Shown here: piece after piece, positions 1-10,242 of the stretch | How positions within the stretch are numbered: the stretch's first letter is position 1 | How the letters are laid out: each line of letters starts with the position of its first letter | NCBI RefSeq assembly: GCF_004331385.1 | Contig: NZ_SJON01000018.1 | Location: 33,117-97,116 of the forward strand | Reading direction: 5' to 3' | DNA length: 64,000 nucleotides | Source: Enterobacter quasihormaechei | GTDB taxonomy: Bacteria; Pseudomonadota; Gammaproteobacteria; Enterobacterales; Enterobacteriaceae | Notes under the pieces: model-generated | The model's database searches: none | The model's input: only the letters and a program-made list of their open reading frames with translations | What the model was told of the DNA's origin: nothing | Program-made: the position numbers and the translations under genes

Positions 1-3000
1 CCCGGCAATGGTTTTTAGTCCCAGACGCCGGGCGTGGCCCTGAATGATAGTTACCATCATCTCGTCCATCAGATTGCCGTGGACGTTGGTCACCACGTCT
101 GCATCCAGCAGCAAATAATCAGCGGTGGTGGCGCTGAGCTGACTGAAGACGTTCATGTCGCGTCCGACGCGGGTCAGCACCACGCGGCAGCCGGCATGAC
201 GAAGCTTTTGCAGACCCTGCTGCACGTTTTCATCCGTGTTGTTCAGCACATCGACGGCGATTGCCAGATGCAGCAGCCGCGCCGGCATCGGGCCTTTGGT
301 AATCAGGTCGAGCAGTTCATTTACCAGCGTGACGCTGGCTAACCCCGCCTCTGAGAGCGGCAGCGCGACGCCCATACCTTTGGCCGCCACCTGCGCGGCA
401 TAGGTACGGAAAAACTCGCTGAATATCCGTCGGTCAAGGGCGTGCAGCAGCTCCGCCTCTCCGAGCCCGGCGCGGAAGGCATGCTCTTCCAGCACTTCTC
501 CCTGGCTGGTCCACAGCCGCAGGGAAATCAGCCAGAAGCTGCTGCTCTCGGGAATGCGCGGCGAGGCGACGCTGCGCGCGATCATCAGCAGATGATTATC
601 TTTAATCATGTGCCACTGCTCATCCAGCGACATCATGCTGCGCGTGCTGTGGATCCGCTCCTGCTGGGGTTCATAGACGGTGACCACGCCGCGCCCGCTG
701 TTTTTCGAGGCGTAACAGGCAATGTCGGCCTGAGACATCACTTCCGCAGCCTGATAATTGCTGTCGTCAATCAGCGTGATCCCCGCGCTGGCGCCAATGC
801 GGTGCAGGCGTCCTTCCCAGGAAAAATGGTAACTGTTGATGGCGTCAATCAGCCGGCCCGCAATGTAGCGTGCACTTTCGACGTTGCAGTCCGGCAGCAG
901 CAGGCCAAACTCGTCGCCGCCCAGACGCGCCAGCACGTCGCTGGAGCGCAGCATGGTCAGCATTAGCGAAGAAAGCTCGCGCAGGAGGGCGTCGCCCGCC
1001 GCGTGGCCTGCCGTATCGTTTACCGCCTTAAAGCGGTCAAGGTCGAAAAAGACCAGCGCGTGACGCTGGTGGGTCTCCTGGACCGTCTGCAACAGGCGCT
1101 TCAGGTGATTTTCGAAGCTGACGCGGTTCGCCAGGTGGGTAAGGGCATCATGGGAGGCGCTGTAGCTCAGCTGGCGCAGCATTTTGCGCGATTCGGTTAC
1201 GTCCTGAATCACCAGCACCGAGCCGATAGTATGGCCGTCCAGGGTGCTGAGCGGGGTAATGCTGTAGTGAATGTCGAAACTGCCGCCGTTCCGGCAGTTA
1301 AGCACCACGTCCTGTTCGATATCGGTACGGGACATGTCGCCGCTGTGGATGTTTTCCATTAACGGTCCCTTCTCGCCGAAGGTAATGTGCAGCACCTCCA
1401 GAACGGGCTGACCCAGCGCTTCGCTTTGCGACCAGCCGCTCATCTTTTCGGCGACCGGGTTCATAAAGGTGATGTTCATGTCGACGTCGGTACACAGCAC
1501 CGCTTCGCCGATGGAGTCGAGGGTGATATGCAGGCGCTCTTTTTCCTGGAACAGCGCCTCGTTCAGCTGCTTCACCTCGGTCATATCCATGTTGATGCCT
1601 AACAGCCGCTCCACTTCGCCCTGTTTGTTCAGCACCCGGTTTGCCAGGGAACGAATGTGGCGAATGCCATCCTTGACGCGAATGCGAAATTCCAGCTTGA
1701 AGGGCACCCTGGCCTGGAGTGATTCACGCAGCACCCGTTCGGCGTTCGCGCGATCTTCAGGCACGATGGCGTCATGCCAGAGCTGCCAGGAGGGCTTTAT
1801 GTGCGCAGGGATCTCGTACAGCTCAAACATTCGTTTATCCCAGCTAATCACGTCTGGCTCAAGATCCCACTCCCAGATGCCAATCCCACCGGCTTCGTTA
1901 GCGAGGGTGATACGTTCCATCAGGCGCTTATTCACCCACTCGGTCTGTTTCAGGTCGTTAATGTCTTCAATCTGAGCAATAAAGTAGAGCGGCGTACCGT
2001 CGGCATGTCGCACGACGGAGACGGCCAGCAGCGCCCAGACCACCTCGCCGTTGCGGGTGTAGTAACGTTTTTCGAGGCTGTAGGTGTTGATCTCGCCGTG
2101 GATCAGCTGTTCGAGCTGTTCCAGGTCGGTATTTAAATCTTCCGGCCAGGTTAACTGCTGGAACGTGAGCGACTGGAGCTCCGACTGGCTGTAACCGAGG
2201 AAATTGCACAGCGCCTTGTTGGCCTGGAGCCACTGGCCCTCAATGCTCACCAGCGCCATGCCTATCGCGGAATATTCCATCGCATTACGAAAACGCTCTT
2301 CGCTTTCCGTGATGTGTTTACGCTCGGCCCGGAAGGCATACATCACCATCGTCATAATGTTGGCGGGAAGCAGCATCATCAGGAAGGGGAGCCAAGGCGC
2401 GTTGAAGGTGACGATCATGCTGGAGGGCGTCATGGAGAGCGGGTTTCGCGCCATCATCAGGGATACCATCATGATGGTGAATAAAAAGATCAGGAACGCT
2501 TCCATACGCGGCAGGCGCACCGCGCTCCACATCAAAAGAACGATGATGCAGGTGAACGGCCACGGCAGCCAGGTAATTGCCGTCCAGCTCAGAACCAGCG
2601 TAACGACCAGGGTCACCAGCGTTTCCAGCAGCAGTTTTGGGTTGCGATGGCGCAGCAGATAATGCGGCTTAAACAGCAGACCTAACGGCACCAGCGCCAG
2701 TGCGCCAATGGATTCTGAGAGAACCCAGAAAAGAAAATTACGCAGCGGCTCTGCGCTCGGCACCAGAAAATGCACCAGAATGCCGCCCACCAGCGGCGGC
2801 ACCACGGCACTGCCGAGGGCGAGTCGGACCCAGTCGTTGAGGTTTTGCAGCGGGTTATACCACGGGAGAAGCTTACGCAGTAACAGCGCGCCGATTGTGG
2901 CTTCAATGATATTGATCGCCGTGTAGGTGATGCTGATCGATTCCCATGAGAACAGCATCCACGAGGCAAAAATATTGCCAAAGGAGCAGGCGAGCGCAAT

Positions 3001-3201
3001 GCCGGGCCACATTTTTCCCGCGTGGCGGTAAAACGCCACCATCATGATTGAGGTCGGAAACCACAATGGCGCCAGCAGCGTACCGAAGCGAGTCAGTTCA
3101 AGGGAAAATAAGGTGAAGATGAACGTGACCAGACCCAGACAGACAAGCCGCAGTAAAGGATGTGGGGTAGTGACCAAAACCCGCTGGTATTGTTTATTCA
3201 T
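1..3201 (-). CDS. dgcE: Diguanylate cyclase DgcE (YegE), 3' end cut by the window
   Basis: Membrane-anchored c-di-GMP synthase. The minus-strand frame stays open from an ATG at 3201 to base 1 (1067 codons). E. coli DgcE is about 1105 residues, so roughly 40 C-terminal residues are missing. The N-terminal third is hydrophobic, as expected for a MASE1 sensor; PAS-type segments follow. The GGDEF active-site motif (LGGDEFG) lies at bases 907-921, from residue 761. The C-terminal EAL-like domain lacks the EALxR signature: bases around 500-530 encode WLISLRLW in its place. It should therefore make but not hydrolyse c-di-GMP, in line with what is known for DgcE. It is divergent from udk. The identification is firm; only the PAS boundaries were not worked out. 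Confidence 0.93.
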   Translation of the reverse strand, partial: MNKQYQRVLVTTPHPLLRLVCLGLVTFIFTLFSLELTRFGTLLAPLWFPTSIMMVAFYRHAGKMWPGIALACSFGNIFASWMLFSWESISITYTAINIIEATIGALLLRKLLPWYNPLQNLNDWVRLALGSAVVPPLVGGILVHFLVPSAEPLRNFLFWVLSESIGALALVPLGLLFKPHYLLRHRNPKLLLETLVTLVVTLVLSWTAITWLPWPFTCIIVLLMWSAVRLPRMEAFLIFLFTIMMVSLMMARNPLSMTPSSMIVTFNAPWLPFLMMLLPANIMTMVMYAFRAERKHITESEERFRNAMEYSAIGMALVSIEGQWLQANKALCNFLGYSQSELQSLTFQQLTWPEDLNTDLEQLEQLIHGEINTYSLEKRYYTRNGEVVWALLAVSVVRHADGTPLYFIAQIEDINDLKQTEWVNKRLMERITLANEAGGIGIWEWDLEPDVISWDKRMFELYEIPAHIKPSWQLWHDAIVPEDRANAERVLRESLQARVPFKLEFRIRVKDGIRHIRSLANRVLNKQGEVERLLGINMDMTEVKQLNEALFQEKERLHITLDSIGEAVLCTDVDMNITFMNPVAEKMSGWSQSEALGQPVLEVLHITFGEKGPLMENIHSGDMSRTDIEQDVVLNCRNGGSFDIHYSITPLSTLDGHTIGSVLVIQDVTESRKMLRQLSYSASHDALTHLANRVSFENHLKRLLQTVQETHQRHALVFFDLDRFKAVNDTAGHAAGDALLRELSSLMLTMLRSSDVLARLGGDEFGLLLPDCNVESARYIAGRLIDAINSYHFSWEGRLHRIGASAGITLIDDSNYQAAEVMSQADIACYASKNSGRGVVTVYEPQQERIHSTRSMMSLDEQWHMIKDNHLLMIARSVASPRIPESSSFWLISLRLWTSQGEVLEEHAFRAGLGEAELLHALDRRIFSEFFRTYAAQVAAKGMGVALPLSEAGLASVTLVNELLDLITKGPMPARLLHLAIAVDVLNNTDENVQQGLQKLRHAGCRVVLTRVGRDMNVFSQLSATTADYLLLDADVVTNVHGNLMDEMMVTIIQGHARRLGLKTIAG

Positions 3202-3543
3202 TACCGCTCTATCCAGGGACGCCGTGTTGTCAGGAGCCAGGTCCGGACGCGTAAAAGTAATAATTTGGTTTATGCTAGTACAAACATTTTACAATTCATA
3301 TGCTGAGTGCTCAGATTTTGACTTCATAGACTTATAAAATAGTGACTCTGCGAAGAAGGGGGTGGAAATGGCGATTAAACGCGCGTAAAAATTTCGCTAA
3401 AGGCGAGAAGGGGCGCTTTTCAGCCCGCCTCGCATAACCTGCGCATTCGACTGGTATCACGCCCCCGAAATCCCTATAATTGCCGCGTTTGACGCTCCGG
3501 CGTCGTCCTTCCTTACATCCAGGTTAATCAGGTCGCTAAATTT
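3202..3543. promoter_or_regulatory. Divergent dgcE/udk intergenic region with candidate udk promoter
   Basis: This 342-base gap separates the divergent genes dgcE and udk and holds no convincing gene. On the plus strand a perfect TATAAT lies at 3475-3480, about 64 bases before the udk ATG. No good -35 sits at 17-base spacing. The part next to dgcE (3260-3340) is AT-rich and probably holds its promoter, but no clear consensus was picked out. Confidence 0.4.
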
Positions 3544-4185
3544 ATGACTGATAAGTCTCATCAGTGCGTCATCATAGGCATCGCCGGCGCATCGGCTTCA
3601 GGTAAAAGTCTTATTGCCAGTACGCTTTATCGCGAACTGCGTGAACAAGTGGGTGATGAGCATATCGGTGTTATTCCCGAAGACAGCTATTACAAAGATC
3701 AATCCCATCTTTCGATGGAAGAGCGCGTAAAAACCAACTACGACCATCCCAGTGCGATGGATCACAGCCTGCTGTTCCAGCATCTGGAAGCGCTGAAGCG
3801 CGGCGAGGCGATTGAACTGCCCGTCTACAGCTACGTGGAACATACCCGCACTCAGGAAACGATCCGCATCGAGCCCAAGAAAGTCATTATCCTTGAAGGG
3901 ATTTTGCTGCTCACCGACGCCCGTCTGCGCGAATCAATGAACTTCTCGATTTTCGTCGACACCCCGCTGGATATCTGCCTGATGCGGCGTATCAAACGCG
4001 ACGTTAACGAACGCGGCCGTTCCATGGACTCGGTGATGGCGCAGTATCAGAAAACCGTTCGCCCGATGTTCCTGCAATTTATTGAGCCTTCAAAACAATA
4101 CGCCGATATTATTGTTCCTCGCGGCGGTAAAAACCGTATTGCTATTGACATCTTAAAAGCGAAAATCAGTCAGTTTTTTGAATAA
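3544..4185 (+). CDS. udk: Uridine/cytidine kinase
   Basis: Phosphorylates uridine and cytidine to UMP and CMP with ATP or GTP in the cytoplasmic pyrimidine salvage pathway. The protein is 213 residues, the family length in enterobacteria. A P-loop GASASGKS is at residues 15-22, near the N terminus as expected for this NTPase fold. The segment EDSYYKDQ, typical of uridine kinases, follows at about residue 46. It begins with ATG and is followed 91 bases later by dcd, the same order as in E. coli. The gap to dcd holds a small hairpin (4226-4251) without a T-run, so read-through into dcd is possible. Confidence 0.97.
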   Translation: MTDKSHQCVIIGIAGASASGKSLIASTLYRELREQVGDEHIGVIPEDSYYKDQSHLSMEERVKTNYDHPSAMDHSLLFQHLEALKRGEAIELPVYSYVEHTRTQETIRIEPKKVIILEGILLLTDARLRESMNFSIFVDTPLDICLMRRIKRDVNERGRSMDSVMAQYQKTVRPMFLQFIEPSKQYADIIVPRGGKNRIAIDILKAKISQFFE

Positions 4186-4276
4186 GCCGCGTGAATTGTG
4201 TACCGTTCAGAGATAACCTGGTTTTGCCCTGATGCCGTAAAGCTTCAGGGCGCGATGCACGAAAGGAGAAAGTGCC

Positions 4277-4858
4277 ATGCGTCTTTGTGACCGCGATATA
4301 GAAGCCTGGCTGGATGAAGGCCGCCTGTCTATCACCCCGCGTCCGCCGGTTGAGCGTATTAACGGCGTGACCGTCGATGTGCGTCTGGGGAATAAATTCC
4401 GCACCTTCAGCGGCCACACGGCACCGTTTATCGACCTCAGCGGGCCGAAAGACGAAGTCAGTGCGGCGCTGGATCGCGTCATGAGTGACGAAATCGTCAT
4501 TGAAGAAGGCGAGGCGTTTTATCTCCATCCTGGCGAACTGGCGCTGGCGGTGACCTTTGAGTCCGTCACGCTGCCGGCGGATCTGGTGGGCTGGCTTGAC
4601 GGACGCTCTTCCCTGGCGCGTCTGGGCCTGATGGTGCACGTTACCGCGCACCGTATCGATCCGGGCTGGTCTGGCCGTATCGTGCTGGAGTTCTTTAACG
4701 CCGGTAAACTGCCGCTGGCGCTTCGCCCGGGTATGATGATTGGTGCGTTGAGCTTCGAACCGCTGACCGGCCCGGCAGACCGTCCTTATAACCGCCGTCA
4801 GGACGCAAAATATCGCGACCAGCAGGGTGCGGTTGCCAGTCGTATCGATAAAGACTGA
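4277..4858 (+). CDS. dcd: dCTP deaminase
   Basis: Deaminates dCTP to dUTP, the main source of dUMP for thymidylate synthesis in enteric bacteria. The protein is 193 residues, equal to E. coli Dcd, and belongs to the dUTPase-like trimeric fold. The signature [10 protein letters not shown] contains S111 and R115, and E138 lies in VLEFFN; these positions correspond to the catalytic residues of the E. coli enzyme. The start has a strong ribosome binding site (AAAGGAGAAA) 6 bases upstream. asmA follows after 23 bases, so the two are probably cotranscribed. Confidence 0.97.
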   Translation: MRLCDRDIEAWLDEGRLSITPRPPVERINGVTVDVRLGNKFRTFSGHTAPFIDLSGPKDEVSAALDRVMSDEIVIEEGEAFYLHPGELALAVTFESVTLPADLVGWLDGRSSLARLGLMVHVTAHRIDPGWSGRIVLEFFNAGKLPLALRPGMMIGALSFEPLTGPADRPYNRRQDAKYRDQQGAVASRIDKD

Positions 4859-4881
4859 TCTGTGAGTTCACTGAGGAAGCC

Positions 4882-6732
4882 ATGAGAAGAGTTCTGACAA
4901 CGCTGATGATTTTGCTGGTGGTGCTGGTGGCTGGCCTTTCAGCGTTGGTGCTGCTGGTTAACCCGAACGACTTCCGGGCCTATATGGTGCGACAGGTTGA
5001 AGCGCGCAGCGGGTATGAACTCAAGCTGGACGGGCCGCTGCGCTGGCACGTCTGGCCTCAGCTCAGCATTCTCTCCGGACGCATGTCACTTACCGCGCCG
5101 GGCGCCGCGCAGCCGCTGGTGACCGCGGATAACATGCGTCTTGATGTCGCGCTCATCCCGCTCTTGTCCCATCAGCTCCAGGTCGAACAGGTGATGCTGA
5201 AGGGCGCGGTGATCCAACTTACGCCACAAACCGAAGCCGTTCGTCAGGCGGATGCCCCGGTCGAACCGCATGAAAACACCTTGCCTGACGTCCCGTCTGA
5301 CGCTGGCTGGTCGTTCGATATTGGTAGTCTGAAGGTCGCTGACAGCGTGCTGGTTTTCCAGCATGAGGACGACGAGCAGATCACCGTACGCAATATCAAC
5401 CTCAGGATGGAGCAGGACGCCAGCCATCACGCCACCGTGGAGTTCTCCGGGCGGATCAACCGCAATCAGCGCGATCTCAACCTGTCGATGAACGCGAACG
5501 TAAACGCTTCGGACTACCCGCATCAGCTGACGGCGGATATTCAGCAGCTCAACTGGCAGCTGACCGGCGCGGATTTACCCACAAAAGGGATCGCTGGCCA
5601 GGGTACGATGCAGGCGGTCTGGCATGAAGAGCGCAAACAGCTGGAACTGAACGCGCTAAACCTCCAGGCGAACGACAGTACTCTTAAAGGACAGGCGAGC
5701 GTTACGCTTGATGAAAAACCTAAGTGGGTGCTGGATCTGCAATTCGACAGGCTGAACCTTGAGAATCTGCTCCCGTCGCAACCGGTGAACGCAGCCGATG
5801 AGGGAGTCACGCAGGTAGGGCAAAGCCAGGTCACGCAAACGCGTCCGGTGATCTCCTCCAATCTCGATCGGCCTGACTACAACGGCCTGCGAGGCTTTAC
5901 CGCCGACATCCTGCTAAAAGCGAATAGCGTGCGCTGGCGTGGGATTGATTTTACCGACGTCAGCAGCCAGATGTTCAACCACAATGGCCTGCTGGTTATC
6001 TCTGAGCTCAGCGGAAAAATGGGGGCCGGGAATCTCTCCCTGCCGGGCACGCTGGACGTACGCAAAGACGTTGCCAGCGCCGCGTTCCAGCCGCGTCTGG
6101 AAAACGTTGAGATTGGCACCATCCTGAAAGCCTTTAACTATCCGATTGCCCTGACGGGGCAGCTGTCGCTGGCGGGGGATTTCTCCGGCACGAAGATCGA
6201 TGCGGACGCCTTCCGCCGGAGCTGGCAGGGGCGGGCGCACGTTGAGCTGAAAGATTCGCGCATGGAAGGGCTGAACTTCCAGCAGCTGGTGCAGCAGGCG
6301 GTAGAGCGCAGCAGCAGCGTGAAGGCAAATGAAAACTACGACAGCGCCACCCGTCTCGACAGCTTTACCAGCGAGCTTGCCCTCGACAACGGTCAGCTCT
6401 CGCTCGACGAGATGCAGGGAACCTCGTCTCTGCTGGCGCTGACCGGAAACGGTGCGCTGGATCTGGTGAAAGAGACGGCTGACACCCGCTTCAACGTCCG
6501 CGTGAAGGCCGGCTGGGAAGGTGAAGGCCAGCTTGTTGAGTTCCTGAAAGAGACGCCAATACCGCTGCGCGTCTACGGAAAGTGGCAGGCGCTGAACTAC
6601 AGTTTGCAGGTCGATCAGATCCTGCGTAAGCATCTTCAGGATGAAGCGAAACGTCGGCTGAATGACTGGGCGGACCGCAATAAAGAGTCCCAGTCAGGTA
6701 AGGACGTGAAAAAGCTGCTCGATAAGCTCTGA
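4882..6732 (+). CDS. asmA: AsmA, inner-membrane-anchored envelope protein
   Basis: Member of the AsmA/TamB-like group of large periplasmic proteins tied to outer-membrane assembly and lipid transport. asmA was first found through suppressors of assembly-defective porins in E. coli. It is 616 residues against about 617 in E. coli. The first 30 residues form a single hydrophobic anchor with an Arg-Arg start (MRRVLTTLMILLVVLVAG). The rest is repetitive beta-rich sequence with an AsmA C-terminal domain (about residues 400-600). A GAGGAAG ribosome binding site precedes the ATG. It ends against the convergent gene yegH, with a BIME-type repeat between. Confidence 0.95.
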   Translation: MRRVLTTLMILLVVLVAGLSALVLLVNPNDFRAYMVRQVEARSGYELKLDGPLRWHVWPQLSILSGRMSLTAPGAAQPLVTADNMRLDVALIPLLSHQLQVEQVMLKGAVIQLTPQTEAVRQADAPVEPHENTLPDVPSDAGWSFDIGSLKVADSVLVFQHEDDEQITVRNINLRMEQDASHHATVEFSGRINRNQRDLNLSMNANVNASDYPHQLTADIQQLNWQLTGADLPTKGIAGQGTMQAVWHEERKQLELNALNLQANDSTLKGQASVTLDEKPKWVLDLQFDRLNLENLLPSQPVNAADEGVTQVGQSQVTQTRPVISSNLDRPDYNGLRGFTADILLKANSVRWRGIDFTDVSSQMFNHNGLLVISELSGKMGAGNLSLPGTLDVRKDVASAAFQPRLENVEIGTILKAFNYPIALTGQLSLAGDFSGTKIDADAFRRSWQGRAHVELKDSRMEGLNFQQLVQQAVERSSSVKANENYDSATRLDSFTSELALDNGQLSLDEMQGTSSLLALTGNGALDLVKETADTRFNVRVKAGWEGEGQLVEFLKETPIPLRVYGKWQALNYSLQVDQILRKHLQDEAKRRLNDWADRNKESQSGKDVKKLLDKL

Positions 6733-6742
6733 TGCCTGTTGT

Positions 6743-6819
6743 GCCGGGTGGCGGCTTCGCCTTACCCGGCCTACAAAAGCCAGACACCGTAGGCCGGGTA
6801 AGCGAAGCGCCACCCGGCT
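6743..6819. repeat. BIME: two inverted REP units between asmA and yegH
   Basis: Two REP-like units face each other: GCCGGGTGGCGGCTTCGCC... from 6743 and its inverted partner ending in ...GCGCCACCCGGC near 6818. It fills nearly the whole 90-base gap between two convergent genes. The T-run after the second unit suggests it can also end transcription. Similar units recur at 23285, 56925 and 62080. Confidence 0.85.
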
Positions 6820-6822
6820 TTT

Positions 6823-8406
6823 TTACACCTCAAAATCCCTCTCATCGTCACCGCGCAGCGGGATCAGCTGCACCTTCTGCACGCGATGGCTTTCCACCTG
6901 CAAGGTTTTAATCATGTAATCCCCCACCTGAACCTCTTCGCCCGGCTGCGGAATACGTTGCAGATATTCCATCAGCAAACCGGCGATGGTGTGGTATTCG
7001 CGCTTCTCGTCCAGCGGAAGCGGAACGAACTGCACCAGATCTTCAAGCGGCATGTGGCCGTTAGCGGTCCAGCTGCCGTCGGCGTTTTTCTGAATATCGT
7101 GGCGCGCGTCGATCTCATCCACCTCATTTGGCAGATTACCGGCGATGGTTTCCATAACGTCGCTGAGCGTCACCAGCCCTTCCACAGAGCCAAATTCATC
7201 CACGACAAATGCGAAGTGGGTACGCGCGTTACGGAACTGTTCCAGCGCGGAGAGCAGCGGCAGCGCTTCCGGGAAAACCAGCGGCTGGCGGACCAGCGCG
7301 CGCAGGTTGAGCGGCTCACCGTGAAGCTGCTGTTGCAGCAGGTCGATCACGTGCACCACGCCCAGCAGCTCTTCTTCCTCGTCCCCGCCGGTGACGACCA
7401 CGCGGGTGTGCTGGTTTTTATCCAGCAGGGCGCGGATCTGCTCTTCCGGCGCCGTCAGATCTATATGCTCAATGTCGTGACGGGAGGTCATGATGCTGCT
7501 GACGGAGCGCTGGTTGAGATTGAGCACGCGCTCTATCATCCGGCGCTCCTGCGGGTTGAAGATCTGCCCGTCGCTATGGTCGGCAAGCATCGCCGCGGAC
7601 TCGGCGTCCAGCTCGGCATCCTCTTTCCTGCCGCTCAGCAGGCGCATCACCGTATCGGCGGTGCGCTGTCGCAGCGTCTGGTTTGCGGAGAGAAAGCGGC
7701 GGCGGTTGAAGATGGCCAGCTGGTTCAGGAACTCTATCAGCACCGAGAAGCCAATTGCGGCGTACAGGTAGCCTTTCGGGATATGGAAGCCGAAGCCATC
7801 CGCAACGAGGCTAAAGCCAATCATCAGCAGGAAGCTGAGGCACAGGATCACGATGGTCGGGTGGCTGTTTACAAATCGCGTCAGGGCCTTGCTGGCGAGC
7901 ACCATCAGGGTGATGGCGATGATCACGGCGGCCATCATCACGGCCAGGTGGTCAACCATCCCGACGGCGGTGATCACCGAGTCGAGAGAGAAGACGGCGT
8001 CCAGCACCACGATTTGCGCGACCACCGGCCAGAATTTGGCGCCGCGTCGCTGGGTGGGGTTTTCGCTGTCTTTCCCCTCCAGCCGCTCGTTAAGCTCAAC
8101 GGTGGCCTTGAACAGCAGGAACAGCCCGCCGAAAAGCATGATCAGATCGCGGGCGCTAAAGCTCAGGCTCTGAACGGTGAAAAGGGGTTTGGTCAGCGTG
8201 ACCAGCCAGGAGATAGAGGCCAGCAGCAGCAAACGCATCACCATGGCGAGCAGAAGGCCCGTCACGCGGGCGCGGTCGCGCTGCGAGGGAGGCAATTTAT
8301 CCGCAAGGATGGCGATAAACACCAGGTTATCAATCCCGAGCACTAATTCAATGACGACGAGCGTCACCAGCCCGGCCCAGATTGATGGATCGGCAATCCA
8401 TTCCAT
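6823..8406 (-). CDS. yegH: TerC-family membrane protein with CBS and CorC/HlyC domains (YegH)
   Basis: Inner-membrane protein of uncertain function; 527 residues, as in E. coli YegH. The N-terminal half (about residues 10-240) has seven or so hydrophobic segments and the TerC pattern, including [16 protein letters not shown] and [17 protein letters not shown] with acidic residues inside membrane spans. A CBS pair follows (about 300-420), containing [11 protein letters not shown] and [11 protein letters not shown]. The C-terminal CorC/HlyC domain begins near residue 440. The family is linked to metal ion handling, but no substrate is established for YegH. It is transcribed alone and away from wza. 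Confidence 0.93.
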   Translation of the reverse strand: MEWIADPSIWAGLVTLVVIELVLGIDNLVFIAILADKLPPSQRDRARVTGLLLAMVMRLLLLASISWLVTLTKPLFTVQSLSFSARDLIMLFGGLFLLFKATVELNERLEGKDSENPTQRRGAKFWPVVAQIVVLDAVFSLDSVITAVGMVDHLAVMMAAVIIAITLMVLASKALTRFVNSHPTIVILCLSFLLMIGFSLVADGFGFHIPKGYLYAAIGFSVLIEFLNQLAIFNRRRFLSANQTLRQRTADTVMRLLSGRKEDAELDAESAAMLADHSDGQIFNPQERRMIERVLNLNQRSVSSIMTSRHDIEHIDLTAPEEQIRALLDKNQHTRVVVTGGDEEEELLGVVHVIDLLQQQLHGEPLNLRALVRQPLVFPEALPLLSALEQFRNARTHFAFVVDEFGSVEGLVTLSDVMETIAGNLPNEVDEIDARHDIQKNADGSWTANGHMPLEDLVQFVPLPLDEKREYHTIAGLLMEYLQRIPQPGEEVQVGDYMIKTLQVESHRVQKVQLIPLRGDDERDFEV

Positions 8407-8676
8407 AGTAAACGCAATACCTTCTGTTATATGACGAATGTCACACTTCGATCATGGATAAAGCCGACCAAAATTGCAATGCCGGGGTGAGATTTCTCTT
8501 AATGCTACACTGAGGTAAAACCGCTTTAGGGCGCGCTGTAAATAAGTTAATTGCGAAGATTTAATTACAATGAACGATATTTAGGATATATCGCAGTAAA
8601 TGGTTTGGCGCGCAATTTTGTCAATATAAAGAAAATCCGAAAACCTCAAAACTTTGCTCTTAATATTAATCTTAAA

Positions 8677-8690
8677 AACGAATATTAGGA
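8677..8690 (+). promoter_or_regulatory. Possible RcsAB box of the wza promoter
   Basis: The 14-mer AACGAATATTAGGA matches the published RcsAB consensus TRVGAAWAWTSYGR at 11 of 14 positions, including the GAATATT core. It lies about 410 bases upstream of wza, where the colanic acid operons of enterobacteria carry this site. The two mismatches in the right half keep confidence moderate. Confidence 0.45.
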
Positions 8691-8883
8691 CGGTTGTCTC
8701 CTTGCCTGCTATTAGGTTAGCTGCAACAATTCTCCCAGCATCAAATGTTAAATTTCCTTGTTGCTATTTTTGTTTCGGTCTTTAGTGAAGGTAATTCATT
8801 ATCAACCGTGCCTTTGACGTGGTTGATATATTCTACAAAAGGCCATGTTCAGAAGGGTGTCTATCCATAACGCATTGTTTAGT

Positions 8884-8924
8884 CAGTGTATTGGTAACTG
8901 AAAGCCAAGGGCGGTAGCGTGCCT
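8884..8924 (+). promoter_or_regulatory. JUMPstart with ops element, colanic acid operon
   Basis: The stretch 8884-8924 follows the JUMPstart pattern CAGTG...GGTAACTG...GCCAAGG, with the ops core GGCGGTAGCGTG at 8910-8921. Ops is the site where RfaH is loaded onto paused RNA polymerase, which lets it read through long polysaccharide operons. It lies about 175 bases before the wza ATG. Confidence 0.92.
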
Positions 8925-9099
8925 GAAAGCGTGTGAATCAGCCTCAATTATTCTGTCAATAGCCAACAGATGAATAAGCTTACTTTAGGACTGATGCCAG
9001 TTATATTGCTAAATGATTAACTGCATTCTGATTGTCACCACGACCCGCGCTTATTTAAATTGCACAGGATAATTACTCTGCCAAAGTGATAAATAATCA

Positions 9100-10236
9100 A
9101 TGATGAAATCCAAAATGAAATTGATGCCATTATTGGTGTCTGTGACCTTGATGAGTGGTTGCACGGTCTTTCCCGGCAGCAATATGTCAACAATGGGCAA
9201 GGATGTGATTAAGCAGCAGGACGCTGACTTTGATCTCGACAAAATGGTGAATGTTTACCCATTAACCCCACGTCTGGTAGAACAATTGCGCCCGCGTCCA
9301 AACGTTGCTCAGCCAAATATGTCGCTGGACCAGGAAATTGCCTCTTACCAGTACCGCGTGGGGGCGGGTGACGTTATTAACGTGACCGTCTGGGATCACC
9401 CGGAACTGACCACGCCTGCGGGCCAGTACCGCAGCTCAAGCGATACCGGTAACTGGGTCCAGTCCGATGGCACCATGTTCTATCCGTACATTGGTAAAGT
9501 GCACGTTGCGGGCAAAACGCTTGCTGAGATCCGTAGTGATATTACCGGCCGCCTGGCGCAGTACATTGCTGACCCGCAGGTGGACGTTAATATCGCCGCG
9601 TTCCGCTCCCAGAAAGCGTATATCTCCGGCCAGGTTAACAAATCCGGCCAGCAGGCTATCACCAACGTACCGCTCACCGTTCTGGACGCGATCAACGCCG
9701 CGGGTGGTTTAACCGACGGCGCCGACTGGCGCAACGTGGTGCTGACCCACAACGGCAAAGAGCAGCGCATTTCGCTTCAGGCGCTGATGCAGAACGGCGA
9801 CCTGACCCAGAACCGCCTGCTTTATCCGGGCGACATTCTTTACGTGCCGCGCAATGACGATCTCAAAGTGTTCGTGATGGGCGAAGTGAAGAAACAGAGC
9901 ACCCTCAAGATGGACTTCAGCGGTATGACCCTGACCGAAGCGCTGGGCAATGCGGAAGGCATCGATCTGACCGCCTCCAACGCCAGCGGCATCTTCGTGA
10001 TCCGTCCAATCAAAGGCGAGAACGCGAAGGGCAAGATTGCCAATATCTACCAGCTGGACATGTCCGACGCGACGTCTCTGGTCATGGCAACGTCGTTCCG
10101 TCTCCAGCCATACGATGTGGTCTACGTCACCACCGCGCCGGTTGCCCGCTGGAACCGTCTGATCAACCAGTTGCTGCCTACCATCAGTGGCGTTCGCTAC
10201 ATGACGGATACGGCGAGCGACATTCATACCTGGTAA
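9100..10236 (+). CDS. wza: Outer-membrane polysaccharide export lipoprotein Wza
   Basis: Forms the octameric outer-membrane channel for colanic acid. It has 378 residues (E. coli 379). The signal peptide ends in a lipobox LMSGC with Cys21 as the lipidated residue. The polysaccharide export (Poly_export) domain starts near residue 85 ([19 protein letters not shown]) and is followed by two SLBB-type beta-grasp segments. The C-terminal part ([17 protein letters not shown]) corresponds to the amphipathic helix that forms the membrane barrel in E. coli Wza. First gene of the operon; wzb starts 6 bases after its stop. Confidence 0.97.
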   Translation: MMKSKMKLMPLLVSVTLMSGCTVFPGSNMSTMGKDVIKQQDADFDLDKMVNVYPLTPRLVEQLRPRPNVAQPNMSLDQEIASYQYRVGAGDVINVTVWDHPELTTPAGQYRSSSDTGNWVQSDGTMFYPYIGKVHVAGKTLAEIRSDITGRLAQYIADPQVDVNIAAFRSQKAYISGQVNKSGQQAITNVPLTVLDAINAAGGLTDGADWRNVVLTHNGKEQRISLQALMQNGDLTQNRLLYPGDILYVPRNDDLKVFVMGEVKKQSTLKMDFSGMTLTEALGNAEGIDLTASNASGIFVIRPIKGENAKGKIANIYQLDMSDATSLVMATSFRLQPYDVVYVTTAPVARWNRLINQLLPTISGVRYMTDTASDIHTW

Positions 10237-10242
10237 GCCGCG

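Larger units (their letters stand above)
8407..9099. promoter_or_regulatory. Long non-coding wza upstream region
   Basis: About 690 bases between the divergent genes yegH and wza, AT-rich compared with the flanks, with no supported gene. It holds the colanic acid promoter region, a possible RcsAB site near 8677-8690 and a JUMPstart/ops at 8884-8924, each listed separately. In E. coli the wza transcript also has a long untranslated leader; the transcription start here cannot be fixed by eye. Confidence 0.75.

Noticed and set aside
4226..4251. Hairpin GCCCTGA/TCAGGGC between udk and dcd
   Set aside because: No T-run follows and dcd has its own ribosome binding site 18 bases on, so I do not call it a terminator.
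6886..8346. Long plus-strand open frame of 486 codons opposite yegH
   Set aside because: Histidine-, glutamine- and arginine-rich composition without family sequence. It is the antisense shadow of a GC-rich gene, while yegH on the other strand has clear TerC, CBS and CorC domains.
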